From Gemmatimonadota bacterium (lineage in GTDB: Bacteria; Gemmatimonadota; Gemmatimonadetes; Gemmatimonadales; GWC2-71-9), in NCBI GenBank assembly GCA_022562295.1, contig JADFPO010000023.1, positions 1 through 40,418 of the forward strand: DNA of 40,418 bases, written 5' to 3'. The notes below the pieces were generated by a model. That model ran no database searches, was not told the origin of the DNA, and was given only the letters and a program-made list of their open reading frames with translations. The translations under genes and the position numbers were made by a program. This document shows, piece after piece, positions 33,251 through 40,418 of this stretch. Every line of letters starts with the position of its first letter. Position 1 is the stretch's first letter.

Positions 33251-33315
33251 GGCTTTGGGCCATGGACTAGGGGCGGCGAGCTAGCTCGTGGCTCGTAGCT
33301 CGCAGCTCAAAGCCC
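33248..33315. repeat. Heptad inverted array, CGAGCTA type
   Basis: GGGCTTTG (33250-33257) is perfectly inverted at 33308-33315 (CAAAGCCC). Between them, inverted units CTCGTGG, CTCGTAG, CTCGCAG keep the 7-base period, next to CGAGCTAG. It lies between divergent genes and touches the T2SF gene relic. Confidence 0.75.
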
Positions 33316-33360
33316 ATTATCATTGAAGCAGTTACAGCCCACATCATCCCAGAGACGACA

Positions 33361-35112
33361 GTGAATTTACTGGCCGCAAGCATTGCCGCGTTGGCGCTGG
33401 GGCCGTTGACGTACAGACTCGCTGGGCGCGGCAACGCGATGGTCGCCATCCTCGACGGCTTTGTGTTTGCGGCCATCGGCGGGATCGTGCTTCTCAGCGT
33501 CCTACCGGAAACGATGATGCACGGTGGGTGGGCCACCGCCGTGTTTGCAGCGCTGGGCTTCGCCGGCCCAACAGCGGTCGAAAGACTCTTCAAGCGCGCG
33601 GCGAAACACGCGCACGTCACGGCGCTAGCACTGAGTTTGGTCGGGCTCTCACTGCACGCCTTGCTCGACGGGGCAACCCTAGCCAGCGGGACCGTTGGCG
33701 GCGAGCAACTGCCCGCCGCCGTCGTGGTGCACCGTTTTCCGGTCGGCCTAGCCATCTGGTGGCTGCTGCGACCTCACTTCGGCAGGTTCGTCGCCACGCT
33801 CGTGCTGGGCCTCGTAGCTGCGGCCACGGCGGGCGGGTATGCCGTCGGCCCCCCTCTTGTGGCGAGCATATCGTCCCAGGCCGTTGCTTGGTTTCAGGCC
33901 CTCGTGGCGGGCTCCCTCCTGCACGTAGTGTTCTATCGGCCGCACCTCGATGACCACGGTGGGGGCGGGGGGGAAGCCCCGCATACGGCGCCCAAGCACA
34001 CCCCACGCTTCGAGGGCGGCGGAGCCATCTTGGGACTTCTACTGGTAGGAACCATGTTCGTCGGCGGCGCGAACACTCCCGAAACGCTGGTCGGCGAAGG
34101 CATTGCGCATACGCTGCTCATCCTGGGTTTGGAAACCGCGCCCGCGCTGCTGCTGGCGTACCTCATGGCCGGACTCATCAGCACCTTCATGCCCGCGTCG
34201 TCGGCCGCATGGATGGGACGGGGCGGGGCTCCCATGCAAGCAATACGAGGGATGGCATTCGGCCTGCCCCTGCCGATCTGTTCGTGTGGTGTCGTCCCCC
34301 TCTATCGCACGCTGGTGCTCAAGGGAGTGCCACCAACCGCCGCGATGGCGTTCCTGGTGGCAACCCCCGAGTTGGGTTTGGACGCGGTGTTCATCTCCAT
34401 CCCTCTATTGGGAGTTCCCATGACCATCATTCGCGTCGTGGGAGCAGCGGTGGTCGCGTTCGCCGTCGGTTGGCTGGTAGGCAGGATCACGCCGACTACC
34501 GACGACGGCACAGCCGAGACCCTGGAGTCGGAAGGGCCACACCCGTCATTCGCGACTCGGGTACGGGGAGGACTCCGCATCGGGTTTCGCGACGTCGTCG
34601 ACGACACGGCCCCGTGGATTCTGGCGGGGCTGGGCGTCGCCGCCTTGGCTACGCCGTTTCTACAGGGGGCACCCCTCGCGTCGATCCCGGGCGGTCTCGA
34701 TGTTGTCTTATTCGCGCTCGTGGGGGTCCCCACCTACGTCTGTGCTTCGGCGGCGACACCGATGGTGGCCGCGCTCATTATGGGCGGCCTCTCCCCCGGT
34801 GCTGCTCTCGCGTTCCTGATCACGGGACCGGCGACTAACGTGACCACCTTCGGCGTGTTGACGCAGCTGCACGGCCGGCAGGCGGCGGCGGCGTTTTCCA
34901 TCGCAATCATCGCACTGTCCGTCTCGCTGGGTTATCTGGTCAATGTGTTTTTCGGGGACATCCAACGCGTTTCGATTGCGACCTTGGGCGCTGAATCGGC
35001 GTCTCTCCTTCAGGTCGCGGCCCTGATCGGCTTGAGTATCGTGTTCGGGCTCTCTCTGCTGCGCCGCGGCCCCAGGGGGTTCCTGGGTGAACTCACGTTC
35101 GGCGCAGGATAG
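33361..35112 (+). CDS. ZIP-like plus permease (SO_0444/ArsP-like) metal transporter
   Basis: A 583-residue polytopic membrane protein. Residues 1-200 resemble a ZIP-type unit: eight or so helices, with LHALLDGATLASG and VVVHRFPVGLAIWWLL at the places of the ZIP metal motifs HNxxDG and HExPxGLA. A His/Gly linker (HLDDHGGGGGEAPHTAPKH) follows. Residues 225-570 are a permease of the SO_0444/ArsP type, with PICSCGVVPLYRTLVLKGVPPTAAMAFLVATPELGLDAV; the CSCG motif is the expected metal(loid) site. The substrate is likely Zn, Cu or As(III), by family only. The start is GTG at 33361 with a weak ribosome site. It seems monocistronic; divergent from the amidohydrolase pair. Confidence 0.85.
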   Translation: MNLLAASIAALALGPLTYRLAGRGNAMVAILDGFVFAAIGGIVLLSVLPETMMHGGWATAVFAALGFAGPTAVERLFKRAAKHAHVTALALSLVGLSLHALLDGATLASGTVGGEQLPAAVVVHRFPVGLAIWWLLRPHFGRFVATLVLGLVAAATAGGYAVGPPLVASISSQAVAWFQALVAGSLLHVVFYRPHLDDHGGGGGEAPHTAPKHTPRFEGGGAILGLLLVGTMFVGGANTPETLVGEGIAHTLLILGLETAPALLLAYLMAGLISTFMPASSAAWMGRGGAPMQAIRGMAFGLPLPICSCGVVPLYRTLVLKGVPPTAAMAFLVATPELGLDAVFISIPLLGVPMTIIRVVGAAVVAFAVGWLVGRITPTTDDGTAETLESEGPHPSFATRVRGGLRIGFRDVVDDTAPWILAGLGVAALATPFLQGAPLASIPGGLDVVLFALVGVPTYVCASAATPMVAALIMGGLSPGAALAFLITGPATNVTTFGVLTQLHGRQAAAAFSIAIIALSVSLGYLVNVFFGDIQRVSIATLGAESASLLQVAALIGLSIVFGLSLLRRGPRGFLGELTFGAG

Positions 35113-35156
35113 CGAACTAGGGCCGGTCCGTAACCCAAAGACCCGCACTCCGCCGG

Positions 35157-36482
35157 CTACAGCCCGCCTCGCTCCCACGGCCCCCATATCGCGTACGACG
35201 CGCCGGGGCTCCTCTGAATGTTCACGAACAACGTATTGCCATCGGGACTGAACGTGGGGCCGGCAAGCTCCGAACCGTTCGCGATGTTCTCCGCAAAGTC
35301 GAACACCTTGCCGTCGGCCGTGAGGCCTCGGATGAAGTTCCGGAAAGCGCCGTCTTCGGTCATCACGACGCCGCCCCGCGGGCTGACACAAACGCAGTCC
35401 GGATAGTCCAGGATTTCGGCGCTGGGCGATTCGAACAGGAGTGTCAGCACTCCATCCGATTCCCCCACGGGTCGGTAGTGCCAGACCTGCCCGCGGTCCG
35501 CATCGCCTCCGTCCGTACAGGTGAAGTAGACGGCACCGTCCGCGTAGAAGCAGCCCTCGGCTCGGCTGAACTCGGCCGCCCCCTGACGCCAACCCTGGTC
35601 AAAAACCGCGTGGACATTTTCCTGGGCATCGACGGGGTCCGGATCTTCGATCGTGATCCACCGCACCCCGAGGCCAACCCCAGCTACCTGGTTGTGCCCG
35701 GTGTCGAAGTTTGGCCGGCCGTCGACCGCGAGCACCTGCAGCTCGCCACCCGCCGCCAGGTCACCCGATTGGCCGTCTCGATAGGGCAGCTCGGGAAGAA
35801 AGCGATAGAACCCACCACGGCGTTGGTCCTCAGTGAGGTACACCACACCGGTTGTGGGATCGACCGCGGCAGCCTCGTGTTCGAAGCGACCCATGCCCTT
35901 GAGGGGAACGGGCTCGACCGGTCCGTCGGCGGTCACCGGCACCTCGAACACGTAGCCGTGCTTGCGTTGCATCCGCGGCGGGCCGGCGACGGTCTCCTCG
36001 CAACTGAGCCACGATCCCCACGGTGTGGGACCCCCAGCACAATTCACCGCCGTTCCGGACAGGCTCACGAAATCGCGAACCACCTCTCGCGTTGTCGGAT
36101 CGATCTCCAAGGACGTGGTGCCGCCCCCAGCCCTGGGATCATAGACCGGCCGGACGACTGGAGTTCCGGCGTCACGCAATCCGATCTCGTGGTTCCGGAT
36201 CAGCCGAATGTTTCCGTTGGGGAGTGGGAAGGCAGCCATGCCGTCGTGGGCCGCGGGGGTCGGGAGCCCGTCGCTCATGCGCGAACCGGTCACACCGAAC
36301 TTTCGATACTGAAAACCGGGCGGCAAGGACAAATCCGGGCCGGCAGCCTGCAGCGGGCCGTAACTGCCCTCGCCAACTCGCACCACCCCTGACGGGGCAC
36401 AGCCCATGGAAAAGCCCTGCAGCGCGGCGAACCCGGACATGCTCGTTCCCGCCGCGTACCTCAAGAATCGACGCCGGTCCAT
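35157..36482 (-). CDS. PhoX-family (DUF839) phosphatase, Tat-exported
   Basis: A 441-residue protein beginning MDRRRFLRYAAG, a twin-arginine signal, with a possible lipobox MGC near residue 28. Thus it is folded in the cytoplasm and sent out by the Tat route, as for cofactor-bearing PhoX enzymes. The propeller shows RLIRNHEIG, VNCAGGPTPWGSWLSCEET, GRFEHEAAAVDPTTGVVYLTED and GCFYADGAVYFTCTDGG, the conserved PhoX blocks including the Cys and Glu ligands near the iron-calcium centre. It is expected to hydrolyse phosphate monoesters. ATG 36482 was preferred over 36497 because the Tat signal starts there. It is the last gene of a minus-strand set after the Trm112-like gene. Confidence 0.88.
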   Translation of the reverse strand: MDRRRFLRYAAGTSMSGFAALQGFSMGCAPSGVVRVGEGSYGPLQAAGPDLSLPPGFQYRKFGVTGSRMSDGLPTPAAHDGMAAFPLPNGNIRLIRNHEIGLRDAGTPVVRPVYDPRAGGGTTSLEIDPTTREVVRDFVSLSGTAVNCAGGPTPWGSWLSCEETVAGPPRMQRKHGYVFEVPVTADGPVEPVPLKGMGRFEHEAAAVDPTTGVVYLTEDQRRGGFYRFLPELPYRDGQSGDLAAGGELQVLAVDGRPNFDTGHNQVAGVGLGVRWITIEDPDPVDAQENVHAVFDQGWRQGAAEFSRAEGCFYADGAVYFTCTDGGDADRGQVWHYRPVGESDGVLTLLFESPSAEILDYPDCVCVSPRGGVVMTEDGAFRNFIRGLTADGKVFDFAENIANGSELAGPTFSPDGNTLFVNIQRSPGASYAIWGPWERGGL

Positions 36483-36528
36483 GGTTGGTATGAACATTTC
36501 TCTATGAACGGTGTGGGATCACACGCGG

Positions 36529-36786
36529 TCAGGCTATCTGATCCGCCCTTATTCCCTCGTCGATCAACATGATCGGGATGTCGTCGTCGATGCGATAGAT
36601 CGTCCGGCCATCCTCCGTAATGAGACCCGCGTCGAGCGGCTCATTGACCTTTCTCCCATCGATGGTCTTGACCTCGCCCGCCGCAATTTTCTCGTTGAGA
36701 GCCTTCAATTTGTCTTCGGACAGAACCTCAACGGGGACCTTGGTCTCCGGACAACAGAGGATGTCGAGTAGTTCCTTGTCGATCAT
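36529..36786 (-). CDS. Trm112-like protein
   Basis: An 85-residue small protein of the Trm112/YcaR (UPF0434) family. LLDILCCPETKVPVEVLSED at the start and IYRIDDDIPIMLIDEG at the end are the conserved parts. The zinc-binding set is reduced to the CC pair, as in most bacterial members. Eukaryotic Trm112 activates RNA and protein methyltransferases; the bacterial role is not settled. A very good ribosome site, GAGGTGAGG, precedes the ATG. It lies between the HIT and PhoX-like genes on the same strand. Confidence 0.92.
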   Translation of the reverse strand: MIDKELLDILCCPETKVPVEVLSEDKLKALNEKIAAGEVKTIDGRKVNEPLDAGLITEDGRTIYRIDDDIPIMLIDEGIRADQIA

Positions 36787-36867
36787 TGCAACCTCACCTC
36801 AGTACACATGCCGTGGCCGGCGCCACGGGGATACGGACCGCCAACCGGCCTTCATCCATAACATACA

Positions 36868-37224
36868 TCACGACTTCAGGTGCAACATCGGACCAAGCGG
36901 GCGACCGCCCAGCAGATGCATGTGAAGGTGATATACCTCCTGCCCGCCATGCGACCTGCAGTTAAATATCAGGCGGTAGCCGTCGTGTGCTATCCCTTCC
37001 TGCTCGGCCAGCTTGGCGGCAACCGTCACCATTCTCCCGAGCGCCGGCTCGTCGTCGGCGCCTACATCCGCAACCGTGGGAACGGCCTTGTTCGGAACGA
37101 TCAGAACGTGAGTCGGTGCCTGCGGGTTCACGTCACGGAAGGCCGTTACGAGCTCGTCCTGATACACGATTTCGGAGGGAATTTCGCGCCGGACGATCTT
37201 GCTGAAGATCGTGTCCTCGGACAT
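36868..37224 (-). CDS. hinT: HIT family nucleotide-binding protein (HinT-like)
   Basis: A 118-residue histidine triad protein of normal length. [20 protein letters not shown] and [19 protein letters not shown] are the conserved start, and the triad [13 protein letters not shown] is near residues 99-111 and holds the catalytic histidines. HinT-like enzymes hydrolyse purine nucleoside phosphoramidates such as aminoacyl-AMP. It lies 38 bases after the L31 gene on the same strand, so the two are probably co-transcribed. Confidence 0.95.
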   Translation of the reverse strand: MSEDTIFSKIVRREIPSEIVYQDELVTAFRDVNPQAPTHVLIVPNKAVPTVADVGADDEPALGRMVTVAAKLAEQEGIAHDGYRLIFNCRSHGGQEVYHLHMHLLGGRPLGPMLHLKS

Positions 37225-37262
37225 GAGGTTACACCGTTGTCAGGACGGGGCTCGGGGGCGCC

Positions 37263-37610
37263 TTATTGCTCCGCGCCGGCGCCACCCTCTTCGGTGCTCG
37301 CATCCGCAGGGCGATCCGACGCAGCGGCACCCTCTTCCTTCGTGTCGGCGCCCTCCACCTTCTCCTGCCGCTGGGAGTAACGACGCCGGAACCGCTCCAC
37401 TCGGCCAGCGGTGTCGACCAGCCGCTGTTGGCCCGTGTAGAACGGATGGGACGAGCTGGAAATATCCAGCTTCACGAGGGGGTACTCGGTGCCGTCCTCC
37501 CACTTTATGACCTTGTCGCTCGACATTGTCGAGCGAGTCAGAAACGTATACCCGGTTGAATCGTCCTTGAATACGACGGGCCGATATTCGGGATGGATAT
37601 CGTCTTTCAT
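37263..37610 (-). CDS. rpmE2: 50S ribosomal protein L31 type B
   Basis: A 115-residue L31. [29 protein letters not shown] and [32 protein letters not shown] are typical of type B, which lacks the zinc-ribbon cysteines of type A and replaces it under zinc shortage in some bacteria. Residues after about 80 form an extra Glu/Ala-rich tail ([16 protein letters not shown]) longer than the usual end at 85-90. ATG 37610 was chosen from homology; upstream codons add a non-conserved basic stretch. First gene of the L31-hinT-Trm112-phoX set. Confidence 0.95.
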   Translation of the reverse strand: MKDDIHPEYRPVVFKDDSTGYTFLTRSTMSSDKVIKWEDGTEYPLVKLDISSSSHPFYTGQQRLVDTAGRVERFRRRYSQRQEKVEGADTKEEGAAASDRPADASTEEGGAGAEQ

Positions 37611-37761
37611 GAAGAATGCACGCTTGAGGAGGTGGAAACGACGTTCCCGACGGGAACACCCGTCGGGACGCATTGCTGACGCGTTTTTGGTAACCTATTA
37701 TGATGGGCTCTGCAGCGCAAACCCTCGTTTTCGCAACAGCCTGCTGCCATACCAGCTTTCA

Positions 37762-37785
37762 GCATCCGGCGTTCGACATCCGAAC
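37762..37785. repeat. Short heptad array, CGACATC type
   Basis: ATCCGGC, GTTCGAC, ATCCGAA follow in 7-base steps, close to the array at 8805-8832. It lies 150 bases upstream of the L31 start, on the side of the beta-barrel gene. Confidence 0.45.
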
Positions 37786-37797
37786 AGCTCTCGGGGA

Positions 37798-37906
37798 ACC
37801 GCGGATGAACGCTGACTGGGCGGACAAAAACCGGATCCCACCGCCACACCCCGACACACGATTGTTTTGATCTGCGTTCACCCGCATCTTCCGCGCTATC
37901 CGCGGT
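37798..37906. repeat. Inverted element with about 10-base period (ATCCGCGTTC)
   Basis: ACCGCGGATGAACGC (37798-37812) is inverted on the right as GCGTTCA...ATCCGCGGT (37874-37906). The right arm steps at about 10 bases: TCTGCGTTCA, CCCGCATCTT, CCGCGCTAT, CCGCGGT. It lies in front of the beta-barrel gene. Confidence 0.55.
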
Positions 37907-37956
37907 CTCTTGAAAACGGCGGGACCCACAACGGCGGAGCTGAAGGTGAATGCCAA

Positions 37957-40188
37957 TTGACGAGTCTTGACGCAGCCTCAGCCGCTTGGACGAACGGCCC
38001 GTTGGGAAGCGCACGTGCGCGTCCCCTACCTTTCGGCCTCCTTGAGCAAATCGTTACACCCAGGAACACGAATCCAAGCACCGCCCCCGTTCACCCACCG
38101 GTCTCGTCTGCAAAAGCACTCATAGCCGCCGTGGCCGTCGCGTGCATGTTTGCCGCGCCCGCTCAGGCGAGGCAACGGGGGGAGTGGAACGACGCACGCA
38201 CGAGACGGTTGGTGGAGCGCGCGGTGGCCCGCCGGTCGCTCCAGCATGCCGAGGGCGGGCTCGCGGACTACGCGGCAGAGGCGAGAGGTTACCTCACGTT
38301 CCTGGCACAGGTCGGAGAAGGATTTCCCGAGCCGCCAAGGGTCGTCAAAGTCGATCAACTCGCCGTGGAGGTGCTGTGGAAGGCGCCGACTCTCAGTAAG
38401 CAGCGCTTGATCGGCCGCCGCGACACCCTGTTGCTCCCGGGCAACATCAGCTACTACCGCGATCGCTTCGGCGTGGTGCAAAACAACTTTCCCGACCTCA
38501 TACGCATGGGTGACGGGCGGGACGTACGCGATGTGCCCCACCCCCTCTCGGAACGCGGTCTCGCGGCATACGATTTTGCCATCAGTGACTCCTTGATCGT
38601 CCGTTCGCCCCAACAGACCCTGCGGCTGTTCGAGGTGCAGGTGCGGCCTCGCGACGAGACCCAGGCCGGCGTCATCGGGGCGGTGTATTTGGACCGGGAC
38701 ACCGGCGCGGTCGCCCGCATGGCACTCACCTTCACGACACACTCGTTTCTCGACAAACGCATCGAGACGTTGTCGGTCGTGCTCGAGAATGCGCTCATCG
38801 GGGAGTTCTGGTTGCCGTCGCACCAAGAAATCGAGGTCGTTCGCCAGAACACATGGCTGGACTTTCCGGCCCGGGGAATCATTCGCGCGCGGTGGGACGT
38901 GTGTTGCTACCGTCTCAATATCGGGTTGGATAGCCGGGCATTCGCCGGTACGGAATTCGTGCGTGCACCGGTGGTTCAATTGCAGCAGTACGAGTGGCAC
39001 GGAAACATCGTCGACTCTCTCCCCTCGGACGTGCGATTCGCGAGCGATGAGGACGCGCGGAAGGTGCTGCGGAGGGCCCAGCAACTGGTCGGCGTCGATG
39101 CCCTCAGCCGGCAGTTGCGAGGAGGAGCCCTGTCCACCGGACGGATCTCGGAAATCGTGCGCGTCAACAGAGTGGAAGGCGTCGCGGTCGCAGCTGGCGG
39201 CGTATGGCGCTGGCGGCACGGGACGAGCGCTGCACTGTCGGCCCGCCTGGGGTTCGGCGACAAATCTCTCAAGGGGCGGGTTGCGATTCGCACCCGACCG
39301 TCCGCCCGGGTTGGGTTGACGGTCTACGGTGAACGGGACCATCGAGACGTGGGTGACCGGATGGAGACATCGCTGCTGCGCAACAGTATCGCTGCCGGCG
39401 CATTTGGCAGGGACTTTACGAATCCCTACGAGGTCCGCGGGGCGGGTATGGTGCTGGATCTGAGCGCCGCGGCGGCGTTGCAGATACGCATCGCCGCCTC
39501 GTATGAACAGCAGCAACGGCTGACGGTCAACACATCGCCGCTGAGCGGGCAGTTCGACCCGGTGATTCCCGCTTGGTCGTTGCGAGGACCCAGAGGCTCG
39601 CTCCGTTTGATCCAACCCGCGATCCCCTCCTTACTCGGTTTCGATGTCGGCTGGCGCATCGAGGCGCGGGGCGGGGCGTTCCGGGGCCGCGACACCACGA
39701 TCGCCGGACCCCAGCCTTTCTTCGGTCGGTTGTCATTCGCAACCACGATGGACCGGAGGTTCGGCACTCACCGCGTCTTACTCTCGACCACGGTAGCTGG
39801 CGCTGCGGGCCGACCCGACCTTCCCGCCCAGGAGTACGTATTCCTGGGAGGGCCGGTCAGTGCGCCCGGGTACGGCTTCCACCAACTCACGGGGAGTTTT
39901 GCCGCAACCCAACACCTCGAGTGGCAGGCTCCCATTCCCTTCTTTTCCGTCGGGTTGGGCAAGTTCGGCCGTTCGGCCCCCTCGGCGACCCTGGCTCCCT
40001 TCGCCCACGTCGCGTACGTGCGCGATCCCGCTCCCTTCGCGGCTCAAACGGACGGATTCTTCCCCTCGGTGGGCGTGGCGGCGCAGTTCGTATTCGATCT
40101 GATCCGCGTGCAGCTGGCGCGTGGCCTGCGGAACGGCGGTTGGGCGTTTTCGATCGACATCCATCGTCAGTTCTGGGGGGTTCTTTGA
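37957..40188 (+). CDS. Outer-membrane beta-barrel protein, DUF5686-like
   Basis: A protein of about 743 residues. The hydrophobic signal core is AKALIAAVAVACMFAAPAQA|R. The middle (RLFEVQVRPRDETQAGVIGAVYLDRDTGAVARMALTF, FWLPSHQEIEV) resembles DUF5686 proteins, and the last 350 residues are alternating strands of an outer-membrane barrel. LGGPVSAPGYGFHQL matches the loop-6 GG..S.RGY motif of Omp85/BamA barrels, but with Pro for the key Arg. The end, FSIDIHRQFWGVL, is a barrel-type terminal strand. TTG 37957 with AAGGTGA before it is the best start, yet gives a 50-residue lead before the signal core; TTG 37867 also opens the frame. The function is unknown; transport or surface assembly is inferred. 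The stop is the first unit of a heptad array. Confidence 0.78.
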   Translation: MTSLDAASAAWTNGPLGSARARPLPFGLLEQIVTPRNTNPSTAPVHPPVSSAKALIAAVAVACMFAAPAQARQRGEWNDARTRRLVERAVARRSLQHAEGGLADYAAEARGYLTFLAQVGEGFPEPPRVVKVDQLAVEVLWKAPTLSKQRLIGRRDTLLLPGNISYYRDRFGVVQNNFPDLIRMGDGRDVRDVPHPLSERGLAAYDFAISDSLIVRSPQQTLRLFEVQVRPRDETQAGVIGAVYLDRDTGAVARMALTFTTHSFLDKRIETLSVVLENALIGEFWLPSHQEIEVVRQNTWLDFPARGIIRARWDVCCYRLNIGLDSRAFAGTEFVRAPVVQLQQYEWHGNIVDSLPSDVRFASDEDARKVLRRAQQLVGVDALSRQLRGGALSTGRISEIVRVNRVEGVAVAAGGVWRWRHGTSAALSARLGFGDKSLKGRVAIRTRPSARVGLTVYGERDHRDVGDRMETSLLRNSIAAGAFGRDFTNPYEVRGAGMVLDLSAAAALQIRIAASYEQQQRLTVNTSPLSGQFDPVIPAWSLRGPRGSLRLIQPAIPSLLGFDVGWRIEARGGAFRGRDTTIAGPQPFFGRLSFATTMDRRFGTHRVLLSTTVAGAAGRPDLPAQEYVFLGGPVSAPGYGFHQLTGSFAATQHLEWQAPIPFFSVGLGKFGRSAPSATLAPFAHVAYVRDPAPFAAQTDGFFPSVGVAAQFVFDLIRVQLARGLRNGGWAFSIDIHRQFWGVL

Positions 40189-40219
40189 GGGTGAGTGGTG
40201 AGTGGTGAGTCGTGAGTGT
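40186..40219. repeat. Heptad array, TGAGTGG type (first of two)
   Basis: TGAGGG, TGAGTGG, TGAGTGG, TGAGTCG, TGAGTG run from the stop codon of the beta-barrel gene, whose TGA is the first unit. A second array in the same direction is 65 bases on. Confidence 0.75.
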
Positions 40220-40284
40220 AGCGGGGCCCTCTTCCCAACTCCCGTCGCCGCGTGTACGTGTTAATCGAAGATCCACGCGCACGA

Positions 40285-40312
40285 CGTGAGCGTGAGTGGT
40301 GAGTGGTGAGTC
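40285..40312. repeat. Heptad array, TGAGTGG type (second of two)
   Basis: GTGAGCG, TGAGTGG, TGAGTGG, TGAGTCT repeat the preceding array in direct orientation, unlike the inverted arms elsewhere. The rest to 40418 shows no gene, RNA or hairpin that I can support. Confidence 0.7.
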
Positions 40313-40418
40313 TCGACCCGACAGGCCCAACTGTCGGTAACGGTCGACATCTACGATCGGCCTACGGCTCATCGATTACCGACCCACAATCCCAGCGCTA
40401 CGACACAAAGGTGGTTCC

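Noticed and set aside
38026-39615. A 529-residue open frame antisense to the beta-barrel gene
   Set aside because: No domain, Arg/Pro/His-rich composition typical of antisense reading, and the plus strand shows a clear signal peptide and barrel.
1-40418. CRISPR arrays among the intergenic repeats
   Set aside because: The repeats are 7 bases long, degenerate and contiguous, with no spacers of fixed length and no cas genes in the window.

Overview
This is a GC-rich bacterial chromosome segment. The gene set includes an M61 peptidase with a PDZ domain, a VPS10/BNR-repeat secreted protein, paired imidazolonepropionase-like amidohydrolases, DUF4105 and DUF4384 proteins, type IV pilus minor pilins and an outer-membrane beta-barrel. 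It points to a diderm (two-membrane) soil or environmental bacterium, most like Gemmatimonadota or a near relative. That placement is inferred from gene content. No rRNA, phage, IS element or CRISPR array is visible.

Layout: tRNA-His and a UMF1-type MFS transporter (1-1541); a membrane-anchored hypothetical protein divergent from an FHA-trypsin fusion, with a strong dyad between them (1949-4438); a cardiolipin synthase gene broken by an 11-base homopolymer, an ArsC-fold protein without its cysteine and a small conserved protein (4452-6986); an SDR plus phosphodiesterase pair (7080-8765); a c-di-GMP-I (GEMM) riboswitch leading a minor pilin operon fimT-pilV-pilW-pilX, followed by a second pilX-like copy (9081-13597); M61 peptidase divergent from the VPS10 protein, then an AI-2E permease (13710-19869); a thioredoxin-like ferredoxin divergent from a DUF4384 protein with a tyrosine repeat and basic tail (19967-22487); DNA polymerase IV, a flotillin/NfeD pair and DUF4105 (22763-27766); a short orphan PilC/GspF-like gene between two repeat elements (27780-29052); two coupled amidohydrolase genes (29053-33128); a ZIP-like/ArsP-like metal permease (33361-35112); PhoX-like phosphatase, Trm112-like protein, HIT protein and ribosomal protein L31 type B (35157-37610); and a DUF5686-like beta-barrel protein (37957-40188).

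The most unusual structure is not a gene. Many intergenic spaces hold short arrays with a strict 7-base period, whose units fit YGANNNN (TGAGCTA, TGAGTGG, TGACACC, TGATAGC, CGACGTC). Most form two inverted arms around a linker. They occur between tandem, convergent and divergent genes, so they are not simply terminators. The stop codons of six genes are the TGA of the first array unit, and a seventh gene has its TAG directly against an array. A decayed fragment of a PilC/GspF-like gene lies against one array, and the intact PilC-like gene is bracketed by two directly repeated arrays. Related inverted elements with periods of 9 and about 10 are also present. I know of no named family with these properties.
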